Of a DNA stretch of 64,000 bases, positions 34,291 through 42,379 are shown in pieces (positions within the stretch are counted from its first letter, which is position 1; every line of letters begins with the position of its first letter). The notes beneath the pieces are model-generated. The model did no database searches, was not told the origin of the DNA, and saw only the letters and a list, made by a program, of their open reading frames with translations. This DNA is from Flavivirga sp. 57AJ16 (GTDB taxonomy: Bacteria > Bacteroidota > Bacteroidia > Flavobacteriales > Flavobacteriaceae): assembly GCF_028736925.1 (NCBI RefSeq), contig NZ_JAQZAT010000013.1:62001-126000 (forward strand). Reading direction: 5' to 3'. The position numbers and the translations under genes were made by a program.

Positions 34291-34766
34291 TTCTATTGAG
34301 TAAGCCCCTGTTAGCTTTCGTATGCATATGTTGCCGTTAGGATTTCCTAGTGGCGTTTTCTGGGCAGGAGACAAGAGCAAGAAAGGAGAAAAGCTTTTCC
34401 AGATCTTTTTGGTTTACATTTGCTTACTCTTGTGGCCACTAGTTTTGAAAACTAGCGGTAGCTGGGGTTTTTAGGGTGATTCTATTAAGTAAGTCCCTGT
34501 TAGCTTTCGTATGCATATGTTGCCGTTAGGATTTCCTAGTGGTGTTTTCTGGGCAGGAGACAAGGGCAAGAAAGGAGAAAAGCTTTTCCAGATCTTTTTG
34601 GTTTACATTTGCTTACTCTTGTGGCCACTAGTTTTGAAAACTAGCGGTAGCGGGGGTTTTCTGGGCAGGAGACAAGAGCAAGAAAGGAGAAAAGCTTTTC
34701 CAGATCTTTTTGGTTTACATTTGCTTACTCTTGCCGCCACTAGTTTTCAAAACTAGCGGTAGCGGA
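34291..34766 (+). repeat. REP tandem array 1 (three forward REPs, 189-bp unit)
   Basis: Three forward REPs lie at 34419-34467, 34608-34656 and 34719-34765. A 189-bp unit begins at 'GGGTTTTTAGGGTGATTCTA' (the last codons of the RAYT gene, from 34276) and is repeated from 34465. The third copy has only the module with GACAAGAGCAAGAAAGGAG and AAAAGCTTTTCC. That module is homologous to one in the array at 40.5-40.8 kb. Short frames through this region are repeat artefacts. Confidence 0.9.
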
Positions 34767-34787
34767 CGTGGAAGCCACAACGATTAC
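34767..34787 (+). repeat. 21-bp exact copy of an internal comM segment
   Basis: These 21 bases are identical to 38563-38583 inside comM (the codons for 'VEATTIT'), directly abutting the last REP of array 1. They are not in a gene here. Confidence 0.8.
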
Positions 34788-34820
34788 AGTTTAGGGTAAC
34801 TTAATTGTTTATCCCTTTTT

Positions 34821-36068
34821 TTAATCCCAAAACCAAACACCCTCAGCACATTCTTTGAAATAGACATGGTCATTAGTTATAAAATAATCTAAATAAGCCG
34901 TTCCTCTATCTTTTTTAATTTCATCAAAGGAAGCATTGAATTTATAGTCTAATGTAATTATTGTATTTTCTGATTTATGTTTCATTCTTTCTATAACTTC
35001 AACTGAAATAGTATTGGATGTTATTGTAACCTTGTGTTTTTTATAGTCTAGAAAATTAAAATAAGGATAACCTTTGCCAATTGTTACTTCACCGTTGGAA
35101 TTAACTAAGAATACTATATAGGAACTATTTTCTTCTAACCCAGTATAGATGTCTGTTAAATAATTGCAAGAGCTCCGAGGTATTTCAATGGACCATCCAT
35201 TATTATTAACCCAATTACCTAGTTGACTTAAATTAAACTCACTCTGAATGTCTTCAATATCTTCAGATTTATTTTCATTTATTTTATTTAATACTTCTAA
35301 TGTCCAATTTGACAAATCAATAACAGAATTTATGCAATCCTTTACACCATTTAATCTATTTACGGGGTTTATACATCCAAAGGTATTTGATAAAGTACCT
35401 ATTACATTAACTAAATCATTAGCTTGTTCTAGACGTACATTTTCAATTTGTTTCTCCTCTAAAATCTTATCAATGGTATTGAAGATAGCTGAACCACAAG
35501 AAATAATAGCTAATGGAGCATTTAATAAGGCTAGGCTGTAAGCACATACATTAACATTAATTCCCAGACTAATAGCAAATAAAGCATTTTTTATATTTTT
35601 AAGTTTATTGAGGTTTTTAATATTATTAGATTTTGATTCTAATTTGAAATTAGAATTTAGGTTAGCTATCTCAGATATATCTATATCTTTTGAATATTCA
35701 ATATTTCCATTAGCATCAATAAACCCTAAATCCATAACACTATTATCTTCTCTGTATGAGAACATTAATATACTTTCATCACTTAGGGTAATTTTTGATG
35801 GAAGAAAGTTTTCTTCATTAATTTCAACTAAAAAAGAATCTTTACTATTGGAAAATAAATAACCATCCATTTCACCATTTAAATCATTATCGATAGTTAC
35901 GATTCTATCACCATCAATGTGTTGCAGAATAAGAGGGTATTTATCATTTTCAGTCTCAATAATTCCCAATCCATTATAAAGTGGACTTTCAAGATCTTCT
36001 TCAATTGAAGTTTCATCAGATTTACAAGAAAAGAGAGTAAGTACCAGCAATAAATAAAGATATTTCAT
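34821..36068 (-). CDS. Lipoprotein, paralogue 1 of a tandem pair
   Basis: The 415-residue protein has signal peptide and lipobox 'LTLFSC' (Cys ~15) followed by acidic residues, favouring surface export in Bacteroidota. Residues ~30-130 have repeated short beta motifs ('YPLILQHIDGDRIVTIDNDL' and 'MDGYLFSN'). Residues ~145-215 are hydrophobic and helical ('ISLGINVNVCAYSLALLNAP'), with a coiled region after. Its C-terminal ~120 residues are beta-rich. It is clearly related to the gene at 36814-38055 over the full length, sharing e.g. 'KYPL(I/L)(L/I)QH' and 'LFAI.LGINV..C'. I recognise no family. Both genes sit between REP arrays. Confidence 0.75.
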   Translation of the reverse strand: MKYLYLLLVLTLFSCKSDETSIEEDLESPLYNGLGIIETENDKYPLILQHIDGDRIVTIDNDLNGEMDGYLFSNSKDSFLVEINEENFLPSKITLSDESILMFSYREDNSVMDLGFIDANGNIEYSKDIDISEIANLNSNFKLESKSNNIKNLNKLKNIKNALFAISLGINVNVCAYSLALLNAPLAIISCGSAIFNTIDKILEEKQIENVRLEQANDLVNVIGTLSNTFGCINPVNRLNGVKDCINSVIDLSNWTLEVLNKINENKSEDIEDIQSEFNLSQLGNWVNNNGWSIEIPRSSCNYLTDIYTGLEENSSYIVFLVNSNGEVTIGKGYPYFNFLDYKKHKVTITSNTISVEVIERMKHKSENTIITLDYKFNASFDEIKKDRGTAYLDYFITNDHVYFKECAEGVWFWD

Positions 36069-36184
36069 ATGATCTATGTTTTTGCGAATAAAAATCGTAA
36101 TTATAAAATACAGAAAAGAAAATTATCGTTAAAGTGAATCAATGTTCTATGAAATAAAGTATATAAAGTGAAAACAAATAATCC

Positions 36185-36525
36185 TACCATTTAGTACATT
36201 GCTTGAGGTATATAAAAAATCCTAAATAACAAAAAAATCCTTGGCTATATATTTTCCACAAATCAACTTTTTCAAATTCAGTCTTTTCATTATCAAATAA
36301 GTTAGATTTATCAATAAGCATTCTGATGCCTAAATAAATTAGATAAGTAGCTCCAGTCCATTTTATTATACTGAAACGTAGTATTGATTTAGCTAATATT
36401 ACTGATAATCCAAACGCAGCAAGAATGATATGAATTATGGCTCCGCTTCCGATTCCGAGAACAGAGTAAATTCCAGCTTTTTTTCCTGAGCAATACTACG
36501 AGTAATTATATAAATTGAATCAGCT
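36185..36525 (-). pseudogene. LysE/RhtB-family amino-acid exporter pseudogene
   Basis: Translating the minus strand gives 'SGADSIYIITRSIAQEKK', then after a one-base loss in an A run at ~36478-36484 (7 instead of 8) 'AGIYSVLGIGSGAIIHII', 'KWTGATYLIYLGIRMLI' and 'WKIYSQGFF'. These are the hallmark PGPD...RS.AQG.KAG, K..GA.YL.YLG and QGF segments of LysE/RhtB transporters, in order. The start of the gene is lost exactly at a REP-like half-site (36525-36540). The expected 'NPK' motif and the C-terminal half are missing. It is thus truncated at both ends and frameshifted. Confidence 0.82.
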
Positions 36526-36743
36526 CCGCTACCGCTAGTCTGTGCCTTAAATCCGCATGAGAGTCCCAGCTGTTCCCTAGTATACATAACGGCTACCGCT
36601 ATTTTTTAACTAGTGGCGTTATGAGGGGCCATAAAAACAATTGAAGCCTCGTTTTAGAGATAGAATATGGTTGTTTATTTACAAGCCTGTTGTGTTTTAT
36701 AACCTCTACTCGCCACTAGTTTTTAAAACTAGCGGTAGCGGGG
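36525..36743. repeat. REP cluster: half-site plus inverted REP pair
   Basis: A half REP (CTCCGCTACCGCTAGT, 36525-36540) is followed by a degenerate reverse REP at 36591-36625 and a well-kept forward REP at 36702-36743, facing each other about 75 bp apart. This BIME-like pair sits between the LysE pseudogene and the second lipoprotein gene. Confidence 0.85.
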
Positions 36744-36813
36744 TTACCAAGTTGCCTTTAGATAAATAAGCCGCAACAGATTAAAATGCATATAGTTTTG
36801 GTATTGTGCGCGA

Positions 36814-38055
36814 TTAAAGTTGTTTTTCAGCTGTTCCGTTACAATAGTTAAAACACCCCCCTAAACGAGAATGACAAGATTTATATATAGTTGCTGTTCC
36901 AGTATTTTGTGTGTCAAAATTTACAATTAACTCTGATTCGATTTCAACTATATTATTAGTTGTTTCATTAATTTCATAATATCTGACGTGTATAGAAAGG
37001 GTGTTCCCCGTCTTATTAACTTTATATTTATCTAAATTTACAAAATTATCTTTTTCAGTAAATTGAGGTATGAAATTCCTATTTTCATCCAACCAAATAT
37101 AAATCGAATAAGTACTACCAAATGGTGCGTTAGGAATGGATCCACAACTTGAAGGATTCCAACTAATTTTCCAAGCATATCTTTCAGAGCCAGCTTGTAA
37201 AGAGTCTTCGACTAATTCAACAGCTTCATCATTAATATCCTTTGTCTCGTTCATTTTATCAATTAATAAATCGATGCCAGTTAAAGTAGCATTAATGCAT
37301 TCCAAAGCTTTGGCAGGATTACGTTTAATTACCCCTTCAGCACATTCGAAAACATCACTAAGCCCTGCTATGGTTGTTGTTAGGTTATTAAGTTGATAGG
37401 TAAGTTTAGTCAATGCCTCACTTTGAAAACCTAGTTGTTCTTCTAAAAACGATAAAGTATCAGAAATAGCTGAAGAACATGCAAGAGCAGCTATATGAAC
37501 CTGAGCAGAAGCAAGACTACCAAGACATAGCGGTACATTTATGCCTATTTTTATAGCAAATAGAGCTATTTTTACACTTTCTAAAGCATCAAGACTTTTT
37601 AAATTAGATGAGCTGCTTTTAGAATTATAATATTTTTTATTAGTAGTTCTTGAAGGTAATGAAATCTCAATATCTCTAACATATTCGATATTTTGATTGG
37701 GGTCTATTATCCCTATATCCATTATAGTATTATCTTCTTTGAATGAGTACACAATCATTGTTCCGTCGCTAAAAGTTGTTACGCTTGGAAGCAAGGTAGA
37801 TTCATCAAGCTCACTTATCATTGACACATCTCCATTGGAAAAAATAATTGCATCTATATTATTATTCTCATCATTGTCCATTGTCAAAAAACGTTCACCG
37901 TTTTGATGTTGAATGAGTAGCGGATATTTTGTGTTTTCAGTAAACATAATACCAACCCCTTCAATTAAAATATCTTCATCTGATAAATCAGAGTTGTCAT
38001 TTGAATTACAGTTAAAAAAGAAAATAAAAACTAAGAAAAGAAAATACTTTTTCAT
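36814..38055 (-). CDS. Lipoprotein, paralogue 2 of a tandem pair
   Basis: This 413-residue protein has a signal peptide and lipobox-like 'FIFFFNC' (Cys ~16) with 'NSNDNSD' after it. The plan is the same as the 415-residue protein at 34821: an N-terminal beta part with 'KYPLLIQHQNGERFLTMDND', a middle hydrophobic 'LFAIKIGINVPLCLGSLASA', a coiled segment, and a beta-rich C-terminus ('YSIYIWLDENRNF'). Identity is moderate, so the duplication is not recent. The intervening DNA has since gained a LysE fragment and REPs. No named family recognised; a role at the cell surface is inferred from the lipobox followed by acidic residues. Confidence 0.75.
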   Translation of the reverse strand: MKKYFLFLVFIFFFNCNSNDNSDLSDEDILIEGVGIMFTENTKYPLLIQHQNGERFLTMDNDENNNIDAIIFSNGDVSMISELDESTLLPSVTTFSDGTMIVYSFKEDNTIMDIGIIDPNQNIEYVRDIEISLPSRTTNKKYYNSKSSSSNLKSLDALESVKIALFAIKIGINVPLCLGSLASAQVHIAALACSSAISDTLSFLEEQLGFQSEALTKLTYQLNNLTTTIAGLSDVFECAEGVIKRNPAKALECINATLTGIDLLIDKMNETKDINDEAVELVEDSLQAGSERYAWKISWNPSSCGSIPNAPFGSTYSIYIWLDENRNFIPQFTEKDNFVNLDKYKVNKTGNTLSIHVRYYEINETTNNIVEIESELIVNFDTQNTGTATIYKSCHSRLGGCFNYCNGTAEKQL

Positions 38056-38527
38056 ATAAGTATGGTTTGGTTTTAAAAAAAAAATTTTTGTAATTTAGGA
38101 TAATAAAGAAAGTTTCACAATAGTTTGAAAATACTTATAACGGTTATTTTTGTCTTTAAGCGAAATCCGTTCATTTTGAAAAGATATTCGGCACTTTAAT
38201 TATAAATTCATATAGATATTCTTGATTTTTTCTTCTCTTATTCCAAGATATCTCCTATTAACATTTGTATTAATATGATTAAATATTTCTCATAGATAGA
38301 GGAGAGCTCCGCTATTCCCTAGTATGGCTACCGCTAGTTTTCAAAACTAGTGGCAGTAAGAGTAAGCAAGCGTAAAAGTATTCCCCTTCACCTTCGCAAT
38401 GGGAGGCTATTCGATGTTATGTGGAAATCAAGAAAGAATTATTTTTAATTGGCATAATTCATAATGCAGGTTTAATTTGTTTACGATAAGAAATACTTTT
38501 CTTACATTTAACCAATAAACAAATTAT
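38056..38527. other. Intergenic region with one reverse REP
   Basis: This is 472 bp between the divergent lipoprotein and comM genes. A reverse REP lies at 38326-38372 (GGCTACCGCTAGTTTTC / AAAACTAGTGGCAGTAAG...). On the minus strand at ~38220-38300 a short frame ending in a natural TAA reads '...NRRYLGIREEKIKNIY', which might be the end of a lost gene, but it is too short to assign. Confidence 0.7.
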
Positions 38528-40063
38528 ATGCTCAAAAAAGTTTTTGGAAGCGCTGTTTTTGGCGTGGAAGCCACAACGATTACCGTTGAGGTCAATGTAG
38601 ATTCCGGTATTGGCTATCACTTGGTTGGATTACCGGATAACGCCATAAAGGAGAGTAATTACCGTATAGCCGCGGCATTACAGAATAACGGCTATAAAAT
38701 CCCGGGAAAAAAAATAACGATCAATATGGCACCGGCCGATTTGAGAAAGGAGGGAAGTGCCTACGATCTTACCTTGGCTGTTGGTATCCTTACGGCATCC
38801 AGACAAATTCAAGCCGAAGCATTAGAGCGGTATTTGATTATGGGAGAGCTTTCCCTTGATGGAAGTTTACAGCCCATAAAAGGCGCTTTGCCTATTGCGG
38901 TGAAGGCAAAAGAAGAGGGTTTTAAAGGTTTTATTTTACCTAGTCAAAATGCCAAAGAAGCAGCTATTGTCGATGGGTTGGAAGTTTATGGCATTGATAA
39001 TATAAAACAGGTCATTAATTATTTTGATAAAGGCGAATCGTTAGAACCAACCATAATCAATACCCGTGAGGCCTTTTATAAAAATCTGGAATTCCCGGAA
39101 TTTGATTTTTCCGATGTAAAAGGGCAAGAAGGTATTAAGCGCTGTATGGAAATTGCGGCAGCAGGCGGTCATAATATTATTTTAATTGGGCCACCGGGCG
39201 CAGGTAAAACCATGTTAGCGAAGCGCCTACCTAGTATTTTGCCGCCTATGACACTTTATGAGGCCTTGGAAACGACCAAGATACATTCGGTGGTTGGTCG
39301 GGTAAAAGATACAGGATTGATGGCACAGCGTCCGTTTAGGAGTCCGCACCATACCATTAGCGATGTTGCACTGGTCGGCGGTGGTTCGTTTCCGCAACCG
39401 GGAGAGATTTCTTTATCCCATAATGGCGTCCTGTTTTTAGACGAGCTGCCAGAATTTAAACGTGGTGTTTTGGAAGTACTGCGACAACCATTGGAAGATA
39501 GGGAAGTGACCATTTCCAGAGCTAAATTTACAGTAACCTATCCATCATCGTTCATGTTGGTAGCGAGTATGAACCCAAGCCCAGGCGGTTATTTTAACGA
39601 TCCAGATGCTCCCGTTATGTCCAGTCCTGCGGAAATGCAACGCTATCTAAGTAAAATTTCAGGGCCTTTATTGGATAGAATTGATATTCATATAGAGGTG
39701 ACGCCCGTACCTTTTGAAAAGTTGTCTGATGATAGAAAGGGGGAAACCTCTGTAGACATTAGAAAACGCGTTACAAAGGCCAGAGGCGTTCAAACGGTTC
39801 GTTTTAAAGAGTCGGATGCGGTGCATTATAATGCACAAATGAACACGAAACAAATCCGAAAATATTGCTTGCTGGACGATGCTTCCAAACAATTATTAAA
39901 AACGGCTATGGAGCGACTTAATTTGTCGGCTCGTGCTTATGATCGTATTTTGAAGGTGTCGAGGACGATTGCTGATTTAGAAGGTGTAGAAGCGGTGAAT
40001 GGTTCGCATATTAGTGAGGCCATCCAGTATCGAAGTTTGGATCGTGAGGGGTGGTTGGGGTGA
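38528..40063 (+). CDS. comM: YifB/ComM family Mg-chelatase-like AAA+ ATPase
   Basis: The 511-residue protein has an N-terminal Lon-protease-like/ChlI domain ('MLKKVFGSAVFGVEATTITV', residues ~1-170). A AAA+ module carries Walker A 'GPPGAGKTMLAKRLP' (~220-234), 'FRSPHHTISDVALVGGG', Walker B 'GVLFLDELPEF' and sensor 'MLVASMNPSPGG'. A C-terminal lid ends in 'LNLSARAYDRILKVSRTIAD'. ComM is a hexameric helicase that promotes branch migration of incoming DNA during natural transformation. The length is normal and the frame intact. A 21-bp piece of its 5' region is duplicated next to REP array 1, and its stop codon is immediately followed by REP array 2. Confidence 0.93.
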   Translation: MLKKVFGSAVFGVEATTITVEVNVDSGIGYHLVGLPDNAIKESNYRIAAALQNNGYKIPGKKITINMAPADLRKEGSAYDLTLAVGILTASRQIQAEALERYLIMGELSLDGSLQPIKGALPIAVKAKEEGFKGFILPSQNAKEAAIVDGLEVYGIDNIKQVINYFDKGESLEPTIINTREAFYKNLEFPEFDFSDVKGQEGIKRCMEIAAAGGHNIILIGPPGAGKTMLAKRLPSILPPMTLYEALETTKIHSVVGRVKDTGLMAQRPFRSPHHTISDVALVGGGSFPQPGEISLSHNGVLFLDELPEFKRGVLEVLRQPLEDREVTISRAKFTVTYPSSFMLVASMNPSPGGYFNDPDAPVMSSPAEMQRYLSKISGPLLDRIDIHIEVTPVPFEKLSDDRKGETSVDIRKRVTKARGVQTVRFKESDAVHYNAQMNTKQIRKYCLLDDASKQLLKTAMERLNLSARAYDRILKVSRTIADLEGVEAVNGSHISEAIQYRSLDREGWLG

Positions 40064-40888
40064 TCAATTCCTGCGCAGGCAGGAATCTTTGAGATGTTAC
40101 CCGCTAGAGCGGATTTGTAATCCGTGCTTTCCCTTGTAAATCTAAATTAAAATGAAATAATTGTTTTTGCTTACTCTTGCCTCCACTAGTTTTGGAAACT
40201 AGCGGTAGCGGGGTGATGAATTCCTGCGCAGGCAGGAATCTTAGAGATGTTACCCGCTAGAGCGGATTTGTAATCCGTGCTTTCCCTTGTAAATCTAAAT
40301 TAAAATGAAATAATTGTTTTTGCTTACTCTTGCCTCCACTAGTTTTGGAAACTAGCGGTAGCGGGGTGATGAATTCCTGCGCAGGCAGGAATCTTAGAGA
40401 TGTTACCCGCTAGAGCGGATTTGTAATCCGTGCTTTCCCTTGTAAATCTAAATTAAAATGAAATAATTGTTTTTGCTTACTCTTGCCTCCACTAGTTTTG
40501 GAAACTAGCGGTAGCGGTGTTTTGAGTCAGCAGACAAGAGTAAAAAAAGAAAAGCTTTTCCAGACCTTTTTGGTTTACATTTGCTTACTCTTGCCTCCAC
40601 TAGTTTTGGAAACTAGCGGTAGCGGGGTGATGAATTCCTGCGCAGGCAGGAATCTTAGAGATGTTACCCGCTAGAGCGGATTTGTAATCCGTGCTTTCCC
40701 TTGTAAATCTAAATTAAAATGAAATAATTGTTTTTGCTTACTCTTGCCTCCACTAGTTTTGGAAACTAGCGGTAGCAGTGTTTTGAGTCAGCAGACAAGA
40801 GTAAAAAAAGAAAAGCTTTTCCAGATCTTTTTGGTTTACATTTACTTACTCTGTTGGCCACTAGTTTTGAAAACTAGCGGTAGCGGGG
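40061..40888 (+). repeat. REP tandem array 2 (A-A-A-B-A-B, six forward REPs)
   Basis: A 153-bp unit (A), starting TGATGAATTCCTGCGCAGG, is present at 40061, 40214, 40367 and 40628. It contains a CGGATTTGTAATCCG hairpin and ends with a REP. A ~108-bp unit (B), with GAGTCAGCAGACAAGAGTAA, is inserted at ~40520 and again at ~40781. Forward REPs lie at 40164-40213, 40317-40366, 40471-40518, 40580-40627, 40732-40778 and 40840-40888. A copies are nearly identical, so expansion is recent. The array begins within three bases of the comM stop. Confidence 0.93.
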
Positions 40889-41023
40889 TTAAAACAATAT
40901 AGATCCAAGAGTTGGGAATATCCACTTTACTCATCTTATGTTTACTATATTCTTATCCTATTTTTCTTTATACTATCATGTGCGAACTTATATTCTTTTT
41001 GGGCATCAAAACCTTGGGAAAAT

Positions 41024-41251
41024 GTGTTAGGAATAGAAGTTTTTCAAATTTTATTAATAGGCGTACTCGCTTTAGTTATTCTTGTGGTAATAATTAAATC
41101 ATTTGCAGAGCTATACAAATTAATGTTAGGGAGTAAAACTGTGTATGCCTATTGTTGGAAGTTTCTTCCTTTTAGAATTAGGATACTAAATAAGTTTAAT
41201 ATTAAACCTCATTACTATAACACTGAGAAAGAAGATGTATGTTCATGCTAG
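41024..41251 (+). CDS. Possible small membrane protein
   Basis: This is a 75-codon frame with a GTG start, one clear hydrophobic helix ('FQILLIGVLALVILVVIIKS') and a basic, aromatic C-terminal tail. No homologue recognised and no ATG available. It could equally be the remains of a longer membrane protein, since hydrophobic coding is also seen just upstream (~40912-41020) in another frame, suggesting a frameshifted gene that REP array 2 has cut into. Confidence 0.3.
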   Translation: MLGIEVFQILLIGVLALVILVVIIKSFAELYKLMLGSKTVYAYCWKFLPFRIRILNKFNIKPHYYNTEKEDVCSC

Positions 41252-41642
41252 GTTATTGTTCCTCGTTTGTGACGGTGTAAATAAGAAATAGTAAATCTCG
41301 ATAAGTTTAAATACCAATCTTTAACGGCATGAGCAAGATGTTGGTGCTAGCTTTATTTTAACTTATTCATTGCCGTATGATAAATTTGGTTTACTCTGAT
41401 ACCACTAATTTTCATAACCAGTGGAGGCAAAAGCAAGAAAACAAATAACCAAGCAATAAACATAGCCCAATCCGTTCTCATTTTGTCTGGAAAAAAAAGT
41501 TAATAGAGCTTGTATTAATGAAGTAATTAAAATATATTTGTATTATTTTGCTTACATAACCACCCGTTTTTATTTTTTATTGTATAAATCATATAAGGTT
41601 TGGAAATTGAACTCATTTTAAACTTTTTGCATTTAAGCGAAA
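41252..41642. other. Intergenic region with a degenerate REP
   Basis: No gene seen. At 41398-41441 'CTGATACCACTAATTTTC' followed by 'ATAACCAGTGGAGG' and 'AAAAGCAAG' looks like an eroded REP, the last towards the right. It marks the right edge of the REP-rich region. Confidence 0.55.
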
Positions 41643-42110
41643 ATGACATATTTTCGGTCATTTGAAGCCTTTTTTGAGTTGCATAGCAGAGCTACGGAAG
41701 AAGAAAAAGGCAAAAAATGGGCATTTTTAGCAAATGTAAAAAGTTTTAATGAGTTCATTACAAAAGAATTAATGAAAAAAGTCAAGACTAACTGGACAAA
41801 AGAAGAGCTAAAAGTTTATACATTAATTTATTGTGCTAATGCCGATTTTTATGAGTCGAAATTTGAAATGGATTTTATTAAATCAAAAATACGAACGAGT
41901 AATTTTGGGGAAATCTATGATGAATTTAAGAAAGATAATGACTATCAAAGCATCAAAAAAATTCAATTATTGATTGAAGAGCATGGTTATACCAACGATG
42001 ATATGAATGCCTTATTTGAAGAAATAAAGGACCTTTTCTTAAGTGATGACAAATATCATATTTTGGAAAAAAATCTAAATAGAGGCTTAAAACGTATTTT
42101 AAATAGTTAA
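41643..42110 (+). CDS. Hypothetical helical cytoplasmic protein
   Basis: This is a 155-residue, charged, all-helical protein without signal peptide or membrane segment. Segments such as 'EELKVYTLIYCANADFYESK' and 'HGYTNDDMNALFEEIKDLFL' give a weak impression of a TerB-like helical bundle, but I cannot assign it. It is a monocistronic gene with ATG at 41643. A 21-bp inverted repeat element lies 88 bp downstream. Confidence 0.6.
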   Translation: MTYFRSFEAFFELHSRATEEEKGKKWAFLANVKSFNEFITKELMKKVKTNWTKEELKVYTLIYCANADFYESKFEMDFIKSKIRTSNFGEIYDEFKKDNDYQSIKKIQLLIEEHGYTNDDMNALFEEIKDLFLSDDKYHILEKNLNRGLKRILNS

Positions 42111-42198
42111 GGTTGACTAATAAAATATAAAAGTCATTGTTGACAAGTCAAATAAATAGTTGTTTAAAACAAAAAGTTCATTTGAACATCCAACTAGG

Positions 42199-42291
42199 AT
42201 ACAGAATAGAAACTGCTTTAATCTGTGGTTAAGGTATTTCAGAAGGGGCTTTCTGCTTAATATTAAACCAAAAGCAGTTTCTATTCTGTAT
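42199..42291. repeat. 93-bp element with perfect 21-bp terminal inverted repeats
   Basis: Positions 42199-42219 and 42271-42291 are exact reverse complements (ending GAAACTGCTTT / AAAGCAGTTTC). The 51-bp loop contains a further TGGTT/AACCA pairing and a small AGAA...TTCT hairpin. It lies between two plus-strand genes. It could be a MITE-like relic or a large RNA hairpin acting as terminator or attenuator. Confidence 0.85.
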
Positions 42292-42379
42292 TCGAGTTTT
42301 CGAAGAGATGGCTCACAAGATACTTAAAAATTGATCAATTATTACTTGATTTCAAGAATTGATTCTTTAAATTTGCGGC

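Noticed and set aside
34511-34756. 81-codon frame in REP array 1 (and a similar one at 40483-40674)
   Set aside because: The frame passes through tandem REP units and its translation is itself a repeat. It arises from the array, not from selection for a protein.
38220-38300. Transposase or regulator fragment on the minus strand before comM
   Set aside because: Fewer than 30 codons and no motif; it could be chance in AT-rich DNA.
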